Part shown: in pieces, positions 36,829-46,213 of the stretch
How the letters are laid out: the number at the start of each line of letters is the position of its first letter
Numbering within the stretch: position 1 is the stretch's first letter
Assembly: GCF_037975245.1 (NCBI RefSeq)
Contig: NC_092568.1
Span: forward strand, 9,123,001 to 9,187,000
Length of the DNA: 64,000 bases
Reading direction: 5' to 3'
Source: Apostichopus japonicus
Taxonomy: Eukaryota > Echinodermata > Holothuroidea > Aspidochirotida > Stichopodidae
The notes under the pieces: model-generated
Databases searched by the model: none
What the model saw: the letters and a program-made list of their open reading frames with translations, nothing else
What the model was told of the DNA's origin: nothing
Program-made: the position numbers and the translations under genes

Positions 36829-37382
36829 TTTTCGACTTATTTCGACCATTTCTGGAGTTCCTTGCAAACCATAAATTATTTCGTAATTATTTGTTTCAAA
36901 ATTCCGACTTACTTATGTCAAACGTTAGTCTATATTCTCCAACTGTTCACATCTTGTCTGGACATTGTAAATATGACATCTCCATTTCTATTCGTTCCTC
37001 AAAACTACTATTGTTTATATTTCGACTTTTCTCTAAATCTTCCAAGTCGCCAACACCAAAATCATCTTAAAATATCCATTTTATACCACAAACAGCCTCT
37101 ACGAAATTAGAGATCATCATATGAAAATACATTATTACAAAATCATTGCCCATTAAAGAAAAAAATGAACCACAGTGAGAAAAGTATTTTGAGAGAATCT
37201 TCTTTGACAAGTCGGCTCATTAGGCTTGCTAATATTACATTTTTTGTTTTTTCTCCTTCTTCGCCTTCATATAATTCCAGTTTCTTATCTTTATCTGATC
37301 ATACATATCATATAGCATACCTTTATGGTTCCACATCTCGTTGGGTAGTCTTACATGATAAAACGTTGAAATCTGTTTATTT

Positions 37383-37686
37383 AATTTGTTGGGTTTTCGT
37401 TACATGAATGATTCACAAACGATCATCTGTTAGTTTCAAATCACAAAGTATTATAACAATTCAAAGTAGTTTTTTGTTCGTACCAGCAAGATGGTCTCCT
37501 GTATTGTAAGCGGCAGTAAAAGAGAATTTTGTTTTAGATTGTTCATAATTGTGCTATGGCCTTCTAGTTGGATGAGGGCAATTTCAAACAAATCTTTGGA
37601 TAACAAAAAATTGCTCCGAGTTTTTTTCTTTTTGTCGGAACATAGAGACGTTAGAACATAGAGACGTCAGAACATAGGGATGTCAC
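37383..37686 (+). repeat. Direct repeat copy 1, ending in minisatellite terminus
   Basis: It begins AATTTGTTGGGTTTTCGTTA and includes GTACCAGCAAGATGGTCTCC. It ends in inverted GACGTCTC-type units and GATGTCACCG. It is nearly identical in order and sequence to 38091-38413. Confidence 0.88.
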
Positions 37687-37693
37687 CGCAAAT

Positions 37694-38090
37694 AAAGGTG
37701 ATGATGTTATAATGGGCGACTTTAATTTTCCTGACATTAATTGGATAGATGGTTCCAGTGGTAGGAAGGGTCATAACTTTCTAGATGTTGTGCAAGATTG
37801 ATTTTTACATCAGCATGTTACTTTTCCTACTGGGGGGGGGGGGGATAACATCCTTGATCTTGTCTTGAGTTCTGATCCAAGCAATGTTTGTTGATTTGAC
37901 GGGTCTAGGAAAACTAGGAACTAGCGATCATGATATACTAGCTTTTGATGTCGTTTGTAAGGTCGTAAATTCTGTTAGCAAGGGAAAAGTCCCAGATTTT
38001 ACGATGATCAGATACAGAGGCAATTGAAACTTTACTAAAGGGTACAGATTGGATTCATTTGTTAAGAGATATGAGTGCTTCTCAGTCTTG
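37694..38090 (+). pseudogene. Decayed LINE endonuclease (APE domain) fragment
   Basis: Translation gives VIMGDFNFPDINW, the GDFN motif of apurinic-type endonucleases in non-LTR retrotransposons. It continues to HVTFPT...NILDLVLSSDPSNV and, after stop codons and a frame change, to LGTSDHDILAFDV with the catalytic-site SDH motif. This order matches the C-terminal half of the EN domain in CR1/L2-like LINEs. In-frame stops (after VVQD and after SNVC) and a frameshift show it is dead. No reverse transcriptase follows. It sits exactly between the two direct repeats at 37383-37686 and 38091-38413. Confidence 0.85.
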
Positions 38091-38413
38091 AATTTGTTGG
38101 GTTTTCGTTACATGAATAATTCACAAAAGATCATCTGTTAGTTTTAAGTCACAAAGTATTATATTAATTCCATGTATTTTGTGTCATGACACCAAGGTTT
38201 TTGTTCGTACCAGCAAGATGGTCTCCTGTATTGTAAGCGGCAGTAAAAGAGAATATTGTTTTAGGTTGTTTATAATTGTAGTATGGCGTTCTAGTTGGAT
38301 GAGGGCAATTTCAAACAAATTTTGGATAACAAAAAATTGTTCCGAATTTTTTCTTTTTGTCGGAACATATATAGAGACGTCGGAACATAGAGACGTCGGA
38401 ACGTAGGGTCACC
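38091..38413 (+). repeat. Direct repeat copy 2, ending in minisatellite terminus
   Basis: Second copy of 37383-37686. It has an extra stretch near 38170-38200 and ends in GTCGGAACATAGAGACG-type units and GGGTCACCG. Confidence 0.88.
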
Positions 38414-39152
38414 GCTGCACCGTAAATACTCTTTATGATGAAAGGTTTATGCTTTTTGACAAAATAAGTAAGTCCTGACTATCGGGTGACACACCCTTCT
38501 CGACTTGCCATACTTGTAAAAGATATCATAGATAATGGTGTAATTTTTCACACACACACAAAAATAAATCGGTGTCACTTGTCAGAAATGTAGCCTATAT
38601 GGAAACAAAGAATCGTTTGTCCTAGATGGTATCCTTCAACTCAATGCTTACTATCAACTACTAATAGCATTACAAGGATTTCTGACGTTCAAATTACGTT
38701 CAACGTTCCAAATTTGGTGTAATAAGAATGCATTGAAAACATTAAGGTGACAGTGAATTTAAATTGTAATACGAATCTATCAAGAAATATTTTCAAAGAA
38801 TATTTGATAAGTTCATATCTCTATATCTCTCTATATATGTTGTATGTTACATTTTATCACATCAACTTCTGGAAAGGAAGCACCGCTTGTCATCTTCGAA
38901 TAGCTATGGTTTGTTACAATTATCGAAAATGATCGAAAAATGATAACATTAGAAATAAAATAGAAGTGGACTCCAACAGAGCAACATGTCCATCAGACAT
39001 AAGTGAAAACTAACCAAGCAAACACACTCACCGGAATCATATGGGAATAAACGATTTCATCCACTTCTTTCTGAGCCTTCGCAACAATATCGAGTAACAT
39101 AAATCGTGCTTTTCTTATCCAGTATAAAATTTCGAGTAATCGTTGTAGCTCA
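38414..39152. other. Non-coding, no gene seen
   Basis: No supported feature was found in this AT-rich stretch. Confidence 0.55.
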
Positions 39153-39337
39153 ATATGTATGTATGTATGTATTTGTATGTATTTTAGATCCTCCTGCGAG
39201 CAGGAACTCACGGAGTAGCCATCATTAGCTTATCAAAGCCTCAAGCTGACCGAAGTCAGTCTCTTACATTCATATTTAACGTCCATGATTATGAATTGTC
39301 AATTGCCAACAACTCTGTAACTGGACGACATACAATT
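39153..39337 (-). mobile_element. SINE, 5'-truncated copy
   Basis: Read on the - strand, this segment shares its body and tail with 41906-42155. Shared pieces are GTCGTCCAGTTACAGAGTTG, ATAATCATGGACGTTAAATA, GACTGACTT, CTTTGATAAGC, GAGTTCCTGC and AGGAGGATC, followed by an (ATAC)n tail. The tRNA-like head is absent, as expected of a 5'-truncated retroposed copy. Confidence 0.75.
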
Positions 39338-40520
39338 TGAAGACAACTTCCTGAAATGTTAATTCGTAAATCAGCGGCGTGCTGAGATGAATGCACACAA
39401 TACATGGATTAGCTATTCACGTGGGGTGGATCCTTCCATTCCTATACACGAACCTTTATCCTACTTCCCTTAAAGGGGATACAAAACCCAACTATCATAT
39501 TTAGTTTGTATGACAGAGATCTCTTGTAAAGAACAACAACAAAAACTGCTAAGAAAAATATTTTCCGTTCGGGACATACCCTAGTTTTATAGTTGTGTCT
39601 ACGAACTAGATTTGTGAGTTTAGTCTAAAGTTTGATCTAAATTCATATATATGAATGTTCTAAGCAAAACAGTCATTCAGTACATAACGCTAACCATACA
39701 ATAGTCCGCACAAGTATAACGCAAAGATCAACACATTTATATAAATGCTCTAGATATATGTGGTCAGAGCAGAGATGGAAAAAAAAAATACAAGAGTTGT
39801 TATTTCAATGACATTTTGAAGCTGATAGTTGACGACAAGACAACGCTATATTTCAATCAGTAATCACAATTCGAAAGTCAGCGGTATTATGGTCACCAAA
39901 TATGCTATAAATTCAGATAATGGTCACCCATGATCAAATTTCAATAAGCATTTTACTGCCATTCTAAACGAAGTTATCTACACTGAGATATGTACCGTTG
40001 AATTGTCTATTTTAAACACTCTCAAATATCTGTGAAAACGTAGAAGATTAAATTAGAATCTACAGGAATGAATTTTGAAAATGTTTATCCCTAAGTTAAC
40101 ATGTTAAAATTAAGGAGATAATACTGTTGACTTTCAACCCGCTTATGCGACTAATAGGCCTGCGTACTTCAGTTTAACTGGTCAGGTCACATGTCGTCAT
40201 AGTCACGTGACAATGTTTATTCATGACTGGACTATAGTTCATCAGCCATTTTCCTAATACTAATACCTCTCTAAACTGTACTCCAATATCATGCTCTCAA
40301 AGCACTGGTATTGACAGTACAAACAGTTCCTAACCTTGATCTGATAGAAACATGTTATTCATACTGCTCGTACTGACAATACGAGTGCTCTGAAGCGGGA
40401 CATGCCACTACAGTATACAAACAAACTGTCCGAACTGGGTGTAATTCATGAGAATGAATATTGCAGAACCAAGATAGCTGTTCCACTGAACAGAAAATGA
40501 AAAAAATGAAATCACATTCA
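39338..40520. other. Non-coding, diverged duplicated sequence
   Basis: No gene is recognised. Parts near 39805-40230 (TTGAAG.TGATAGTTGA, CCCGCTTATGCG, AGTCACGTGAC) resemble segments near 40735-40950 and 41583-41720, suggesting an old local duplication series. Confidence 0.5.
40500..40506 (-). terminator. Pol III terminator for tRNA-Thr
   Basis: On the - strand a run of seven T lies about 14 bases beyond the tRNA 3' end, a typical RNA polymerase III stop. Confidence 0.6.
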
Positions 40521-40592
40521 GCCTCCAGTGAGATTTGAACTCACGACCCCTGGTTTACAAGACCAGTGCTCTAACCACTGAGCTATGGGGGC
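40521..40592 (-). tRNA. tRNA-Thr (anticodon TGT)
   Basis: A 72-base cloverleaf reads on the - strand. The acceptor GCCCCCA/TGGAGGC pairs except for one C4-A69 mismatch. The D-stem is GCTC/GAGC, the anticodon stem CTGGT/ACCAG with loop CTTGTAA (anticodon TGT), and the T-stem GTGAG/CTCAC with loop TTCAAAT. Internal promoter A and B boxes are intact. It delivers threonine at ACA codons. A T-run terminator follows. The acceptor mismatch leaves open a recently inactivated copy, and a degraded relative lies at 47342-47390. Confidence 0.8.
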
Positions 40593-40599
40593 GGCTTAC

Positions 40600-41174
40600 T
40601 GTCTGTTATTTTGACATTTAACATTTGCCTTTGGTCTGCGATAAGCTTCATTGGCTAAATTCTTATTTGAATGGTCATCGGTTCTTTCTCTGTCACACAG
40701 AAACTCCAAGAGAACAAGAATTCTATTTTCCTGATTTTCACCGACAATTTGGAGTTGTTAGTTGAAGTTAAAACAACACCAGTCTTTACTTCAATATATT
40801 GCTAGTACAACCATGGGGGTAAAAACAGACCTCCATGGTAAAACTAACAGTAATCAATTGCTAGTAACACCGCTCGCTCGTAAAACTAAAGTTATTGGGC
40901 GCGTCATAATCACGTGACCATAACGTTTACTCATGATTGGTTTTTCCATCAGAATTAATATTCTTGTCTTCCAGTTTATTGTAAATTTAAATGAACGGAG
41001 CAGTTATAAGTATGAAAAATAATTTGCTTGTGGTGTATATTTACATTGTTTTTGTTTTTTATATTTACATTAAATATTAGGTCTGCAATAAGCTTCACTA
41101 GCTAAATTCTCATTAGAATAATCTAGCCAACGTCATCATACATTTTATAATGACACTTGTCCTAACTGTTCACA
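40600..41174 (+). repeat. Diverged segmental duplication, copy 1 and spacer
   Basis: The order GTCTGCGATAAGCTTCA, GGCTAAATTCT, CACACAGAAACT, GAGAACAA, CAATTTGGAGTTGTTAGTTG, then AATCACGTGACC recurs at about 41080-41700. In the second copy the series is interrupted by the MITE at 41183-41467. Confidence 0.6.
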
Positions 41175-41182
41175 CGGCGAGT

Positions 41183-41467
41183 CAGGCGCGTAGCCAAGGG
41201 GGGGGGCGAAGGGGCAGCCGCCCCCCCCCCCCTTGAGCATATTTAAAAAAAATTTTTTTTAATGTTTTTATGATATCGCTAGTATTTTCAAAAGAGAAAA
41301 TGCTAAGATGCAACTTACAAGGCCTGGGAAGTGCCATTCCAGCGATCTGGGAGGCATTTTCAGCCAAAATTTTCGCGCCAACTAATGGTGGCGCTACGCT
41401 TAGCTAGTTTGCAATGCCGAATCTACAGTTTCGCCCCTCCCTTGGCAAATTCCTGGCTACGCGCCTG
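41183..41467. mobile_element. hAT-like MITE with perfect 8-bp target duplication
   Basis: A 285-bp element begins CAGGCGCGTAGCC and ends GGCTACGCGCCTG, an exact 13-bp terminal inverted repeat. It is flanked by CGGCGAGT at 41175-41182 and 41468-41475. On the minus strand its interior contains GTAGCGCCACCATTAGTTGG, a block shared with the elements at 5092 and 12761. It is non-coding. Confidence 0.92.
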
Positions 41468-41671
41468 CGGCGAGTACACTCCAAACATTAAGACACTGGT
41501 ATATAAAGACTATCGCAGAACCGTGGTCAAAGCATCCTTCTTTTCACACAGAAACTGTTAGAGAACAACATTATTTTTTTTTCTGATTTCACCGGCAATT
41601 TGGAGTTGTTAGTTGAAGTCAAATGCCACAGTTTAACCCGCTATGCGGCGTAAATGCTTTAGCGCTAGTGG

Positions 41672-41688
41672 CACGTGATAATCACGTG
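41672..41688. promoter_or_regulatory. Palindrome with two CACGTG E-boxes
   Basis: CACGTGATAATCACGTG is a perfect palindrome around one central base and carries two bHLH-type E-boxes. Regulatory use is speculative, because no gene is near. Confidence 0.3.
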
Positions 41689-41905
41689 ACCATCATGTTG
41701 GACTCACTGTTGGACTATTCATCACATATGAACATTGCCGAAGAATCAGAAGAGCTGTCCTCTTGAGAAGAAAAGTGTAATGGAGAAACCACATACGGCT
41801 TTGGAAATTTCACAAATATTGCTTCTCGTTTAAAGGGTGATCGATAAATTAGGTATGAAAACTGGTACTCTCGATCAAACATTCTCACGTGGTCTGTTTC
41901 ATATT

Positions 41906-42155
41906 GTATGTATGTGTGTGTGTATGTATGTATGTATTGTAGATCCTCCTGCAAGCAGGAACTCGCGAAGAAGCCTCATTGGCTTATCAAAGCCGCAAGC
42001 TGACCAAAGTCAGTCTCTTAGATTCATATTTAACGTCCATGATTATGAATTGTCAACAACTCTGTAACTGGACGACATACATTAATCTTGGAGTGACTCG
42101 AACTCGGAAACTTATGATTGAAAGGCACCGGCATTAACCACTGAGCTTACACTCC
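41906..42155 (-). mobile_element. tRNA-derived SINE, fuller copy
   Basis: On the - strand it starts with a tRNA-like head at 42155: GGAGTGTAAGCTCAGTGGTT (A-box like), then CCGAGTTCGAGTCACTCC (B-box and acceptor pairing with GGAGTG). A body shared with 39153-39337 follows, ending in AGGAGGATCTACAATACATA repeats. This is the structure of a Pol III-transcribed SINE mobilised by a LINE. An 18-bp duplication (ACTGAGC.TACACTCCTC) abuts the head at 42140-42173. Confidence 0.82.
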
Positions 42156-42173
42156 TCACTGAGCTAACACTCC

Positions 42174-43476
42174 TCGGACCTGCCCAGAGACCTGACCATA
42201 GTCAGACCTGACCAGAATAAGTGGGTTTGCGGGTGGTCATGTAAATTTGGTGAGTGCATAGGAAACAGTGGAAGAAGATCGGACAAATATAAGATAAAAG
42301 ACTGTGTGCTTATTTTGAAAGTCTAGTTAAAGAAAAAACAAAAACAATGAAGATTAATTAAAGGGTACGGTGACAGAATCCTCTACGTCTCTGCTCACAT
42401 TAGCATAACGGTCATTGCATGCCACAAAAACAAGTAAAATCACACCCATCCCATCATCTCCCCCGTCCAAAACTTACAACAATTGTACAACTATGTTTCT
42501 ATTACGTCACTGTGTTTTTGACGTCCGGAACTGCTCAATTTTCCGCCGTGTCTTGTTGACTGGAATATCTATCAAATCTTTTGACAGACTCAGGTTTAAA
42601 TGATAACATGCCGGGATACTTGAGGAAAAGATGTTTGTATTTCTCTTTATAAGTTCACTGTTAAACGTTTAGACGTAAGAGCTCGATGTCATAATGTAAC
42701 GGATGGAGAAACATTCATGCATAATAAATGAGGTTTAGCGTTTAGTCTCATTTTACAATGTATATCAGTGATCTTGTTATAGTGTGGTTTATTTGGGCAA
42801 TAAAACATTCTGTCAGTAGCTGGTTAATGAAAGTGAATTAAGAAATGACAGGGAAAAAACGTAAATTGCTATATTGATTCAACCTATTTAAAAAAAAAAC
42901 TGGATCATAAATATGTTTAAAATATGGGTCATTCAATAAATTAGGGGCTCAGACGTCTCACAAGTACTTGTGAAATGCAGTACATTGCTCCAACTGCCAT
43001 CTTTACAGCTTGGCCCGTTTGTTGAGGTATCAAGTATTGCAATTCACTCTATGTGGATGGCATGCATTGCGCAACTCAGCTGTATGTTATCAGTACAGCC
43101 GCAGCCAGCTTTTGTTTTCCATCGGGGAGAGGGTCTGAGTGTGGGTATAGGGATTGAGTGAGTGATAAGCATTTTCACAATAGCCTTTTATCAAAACTTA
43201 CATGTGAATATATGTCTCATATTCCGAGGATAGAGGGGGTGGGTGATATGCGAAAATGGGTAAAGCCACTAAAGAGTTTGTTGTAACATTTACCTCTCTA
43301 TAATATTTGAGTTGGCTTCATTCCACTTACAAATAAAATACAATGGAGATGTAACAAGGATATTAATTCAAATCCAATTGTCTTTCCTCAGGTAAAATTT
43401 TATTCTTTTTAAGCTTGCTACTTTCCTTCAAATTAATGTGGAATTATATATAACTTAGAAAGAATTGAGTTTCATT
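42174..43476. other. Non-coding, no gene seen
   Basis: No exon or known repeat was recognised in this stretch. Confidence 0.6.
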
Positions 43477-43575
43477 TAAATTAAACAACATTTAGTATAT
43501 AACTATATATATAACTATATTGAACTATATATATATAACTATAACATATAGGTTATAAGTACATATATATGTAAC

Positions 43576-43606
<31 letters not shown>

Positions 43607-43826
43607 ATATATATATAAAACTATATATATATATAAAACTATATATATATATGAGACTAACTATATATATATATAACTATTATATATATAACTATATATG
43701 TAACTATCATATATATAAGTATATATAAAACTATATATAACTATATAAAACCATATATAAAACTATATTTAACTATATCTTGCTACATATAAATATATAT
43801 ATATAACTATATATATATAGTTATAT
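43477..43826. repeat. AT satellite, (AACTATATATATA)-like
   Basis: About 350 bp of TA repeats punctuated by AACTATA motifs. It forms the left flank of the Penelope-like element, which has TA sequence on both sides. Confidence 0.88.
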
Positions 43827-43926
43827 AGGAATAACGGCAAAAACTGTTAAACAAATATGCTGCATTTAGAGAAAGGCTGGATCTCGAGTGAGATACAATA
43901 ACTATTGTATTACAGCCTTTCCCTAA

Positions 43927-45477
43927 ATGCAGCATAGTTGTTTAACAGTTTTTTTCCCCGTTATTCCTATATATATATATATATATATATATATAGGAAA
44001 TATATTTGGGGAAATAAAAAATCTTCCCTTATCTTCTCTGTTAGTTACTTTGGATGTGTCTTCGTTATACACAAATATCCCTAACGAAGAGGGCATTTCG
44101 GCCTGCACAAAAGCATTCAAACCGATACGTGGCAAAACCCCCACGAAGAAAGAATTGGCCGAATTAATGCAACTTATCTTGACCAACAATAATCTGGTAT
44201 TTGGCAACAAACACTACCTCCAAATTCATGGCACCGCAATGGGTACCAAAATGGCACCGTCTTTTGCCAACATCTTTATGGGAAACCTCGAGAAAGAATT
44301 TTTATCTCGACAAAACTTGAAATCACACACGTGGTTACGTTACATTGACGATATCTTTATGATATGGACCCATGGTGAGGCTAATCTAAAACTCTTCATT
44401 GATGACATAAACTCGTTTCATCACACTATCAAATTCACTGCTGATTTTTCTGGACATGGCGTTCACTTTCTGGACACCACCGTGACCCTACAAAATGGTT
44501 CACTCAAAACAGACTTGTTCAATAAACCCACGAACAAGCACAACTACCTCTTACCAAGCAGTTGCCATCCACGTCACTGTACCAGAAATATTCCGTACAG
44601 TCAAGCGTTGCGCATTCGACGCATTTGCTCCTCTGAAGTCGATTTTGATTCACGCACTAAAGAACTGTCACAACACCTCCTAAACAGACAGTATTTTCGG
44701 GGTACTATTGAAAATGCCATCAAAAAGGCTAAAAGCAAACCCCGTACCGAAACATTGACGTACAAAACTCGTCAAACCAGTTCCAAAAGGGTACCATTGG
44801 TTACTGAATTCCACCCTGGTCTCCCACCACTGGCTAATATCATTCAGAAGAATTTTCACCTACTTCAAGGCACCGAACGCCTGAAATCAGTATTCCCAGA
44901 ATTACCTGTCATCGCTTTTAAAAGACCCAGCAACCTACGGGATATCTTAGTTCGGGCATCCTTTCGGGATGACACCCCATTAGGGGAAAGCAAAACAGAA
45001 ACTACAGGATCATCGCCCTGTACACAAAATTGCAAAACGTGCTTACTTGTCGATTCGACCGGGGCCTTTCAGAGCAACCAAACCAAACGCACGTTCCAAA
45101 TTCGGCACAAAATTAACTGCCTATCCAAAAATGTCATTTACCTCATCTACTGCAATATTTGTAACTTACAATACATTGGAGAGTCAAAAAACACTCTTAG
45201 AATGAGAATGACACAACATAGATCGGCGATCAAAACAAAAAAGATCTACCAACCTGTTGCAAATCACTTCAATCTCCAAAATCATTCAATTGAGAATTTG
45301 CGTGTTATTGCCATTGACCAGAACGATTCTTGGACAGATAAATCTAGGAAAGCGAAAGAAAATTTCTGGGAACTAAACCTAAAGACCACGGCACCATTCG
45401 GTTTAAACATCAGAAACGATTTGCCGTCCCAGATAAACCAAAACAATTCCTTTACAATTACGACGGAATCGGATTAA
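43927..45477 (+). CDS. Penelope-like RT / GIY-YIG endonuclease (N-terminally truncated)
   Basis: An open frame of 516 residues. The first ~22 codons read through the terminal repeat and TA tract; real homology starts near 44030. Reverse transcriptase motifs follow in order: VTLDVSSLYTNIP (motif A, ~44047), GTAMGTKMAPSFANIFMG (B, ~44230), WLRYIDDIF (catalytic YIDD, ~44335) and HFLDT (~44465). A thumb region with IPYSQALRIRRICS comes next, then a Cys cluster (CTQNCKTC) and a GIY-YIG nuclease (IYLIYCNICNLQYIGES, ~45135, with LRMRMTQHRS and a final ENFWE glutamate). The RT copies element RNA and the GIY-YIG domain nicks target DNA. The fingers (RT motifs 1-2) are missing, so this copy should not be autonomous. 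The first ATG is fortuitous. Confidence 0.92.
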   Translation: MQHSCLTVFFPVIPIYIYIYIYIGNIFGEIKNLPLSSLLVTLDVSSLYTNIPNEEGISACTKAFKPIRGKTPTKKELAELMQLILTNNNLVFGNKHYLQIHGTAMGTKMAPSFANIFMGNLEKEFLSRQNLKSHTWLRYIDDIFMIWTHGEANLKLFIDDINSFHHTIKFTADFSGHGVHFLDTTVTLQNGSLKTDLFNKPTNKHNYLLPSSCHPRHCTRNIPYSQALRIRRICSSEVDFDSRTKELSQHLLNRQYFRGTIENAIKKAKSKPRTETLTYKTRQTSSKRVPLVTEFHPGLPPLANIIQKNFHLLQGTERLKSVFPELPVIAFKRPSNLRDILVRASFRDDTPLGESKTETTGSSPCTQNCKTCLLVDSTGAFQSNQTKRTFQIRHKINCLSKNVIYLIYCNICNLQYIGESKNTLRMRMTQHRSAIKTKKIYQPVANHFNLQNHSIENLRVIAIDQNDSWTDKSRKAKENFWELNLKTTAPFGLNIRNDLPSQINQNNSFTITTESD

Positions 45478-45634
45478 AATAATCCGACGCGGATTAAAAT
45501 AATCCGAATTTCTAAAACTTCTGCTCTATTCAGCAGAAATCAGTAAGTCGCTTTGCCTTTACAACCATGCCGACATCTTCTCTATAAAACAGTTTCAATT
45601 CCTGCTACTCCTTGTCACTTTCGGTGATCATGCA

Positions 45635-45668
45635 CTGAAGAAGAGCTAGTTTTGCTCGAAAGCTCTGC
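45635..45668 (+). ncRNA. Hammerhead-like motif in the element's 3' region
   Basis: CTGAAGA, then a GAGC...GCTC stem, then GAAA (45658-45661) and a short GC/GC hairpin. This resembles the CUGANGA...GAAA hammerhead core known from Penelope-like terminal repeats. One extra A precedes the stem II pairing and no UH cleavage site follows the third stem, so it is probably degenerate. Confidence 0.4.
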
Positions 45669-45787
45669 AAAAACCAAACATTGGCTGTTTTACTTCCAAT
45701 CACTTACCTAATTCAATTATTGTATCTCACTCGAGATCCAGCCTTTCTCTAAATGCAGCATAGTTGTTTAACAGTTTTTCCGTTATT

Positions 45788-45790
<3 letters not shown>

Positions 45791-45818
<28 letters not shown>
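45791..45818. repeat. (TA)n tract between PLE 3' end and hAT element
   Basis: Pure AT dinucleotides directly following the PLE terminus; they resume at 46197-46213 beyond the hAT element. Confidence 0.9.
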
Positions 45819-45821
<3 letters not shown>

Positions 45822-46196
45822 GGTTGTCCAACCTACGGCCCGCGGGCCACAGTACGGCCCGCCGCAGGGTTGCGTCCGGCCCACCAGAGATGCTCTACTG
45901 TGCGAAATTTAGTGAGCAGATTTATTGATAACAATTTGAAGCTATATAATCAATCATTCAAACCTTCTGGGTCCAAAAAACTGCATAAAGGTCTCAGCGT
46001 AGGGGGCGGGGCGGCTGGATTGAATTCATCTGCTTTATCAGGAAAGAAAATAAATCAGTGCGCACCGCGCGCAGTGCCCACATTTTCTTGCCTTGGGCTT
46101 CGCGCAAAAAACTGAAAATCGTAGGTTTCATGCGGCCCCCTCCTTCATCATAATCATTCCATGTGGCCCTCCTCTGCAAAAGGTTGGACAACCCTG
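45819..46196. mobile_element. Non-autonomous hAT element, CAGGGTTGTCCAACCT ends
   Basis: A 378-bp element with perfect 16-bp inverted ends CAGGGTTGTCCAACCT, followed by GGCCCGCGGGCC on the left and GC-rich sequence on the right. The end sequence style is typical of animal hAT (Charlie-like) elements. It is inserted in a TA tract, so the expected 8-bp duplication (ATATATAT on both sides) is present but not diagnostic. It has no transposase frame. Confidence 0.9.
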
Positions 46197-46213
46197 ATAT
46201 ATATATATATATA

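Larger units (their letters stand above)
35155..38413. mobile_element. Candidate foldback-type element with minisatellite TIRs
   Basis: The left terminus (35155-35207) and the right terminus (38359-38413) are inverted arrays of the same 16-bp unit, and the inverted similarity continues inward (GACAAAAAGAAA.AATTCGG). A second copy of the right terminus at 37634-37686 means the original element may be 35155-37686, with the last 0.7 kb added by duplication. The interior contains the foldback at 35251-35700, an unexplained minus-strand frame at 36122-36526 and, between the duplicated right ends, a LINE fragment. No transposase was recognised and no target duplication was found. Confidence 0.55.
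43827..45790 (+). mobile_element. Penelope-like retroelement, 5'-truncated
   Basis: The last ~75 bp of the element (45716-45790, ending CCGTTATTCCT) recurs at the left boundary as an inverted copy (43827-43902, starting AGGAATAACGG). It recurs again in direct orientation (about 43903-43968, with a small internal deletion). The direct copy is followed by TA repeats and then the coding body. Inverted and direct partial terminal repeats around a truncated body are typical of Penelope-like elements (tandem/pLTR arrangement). TA repeats flank both sides, so the target was probably a (TA)n tract. The reading frame is intact from reverse transcriptase motif A onward, indicating a young copy. Confidence 0.9.
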
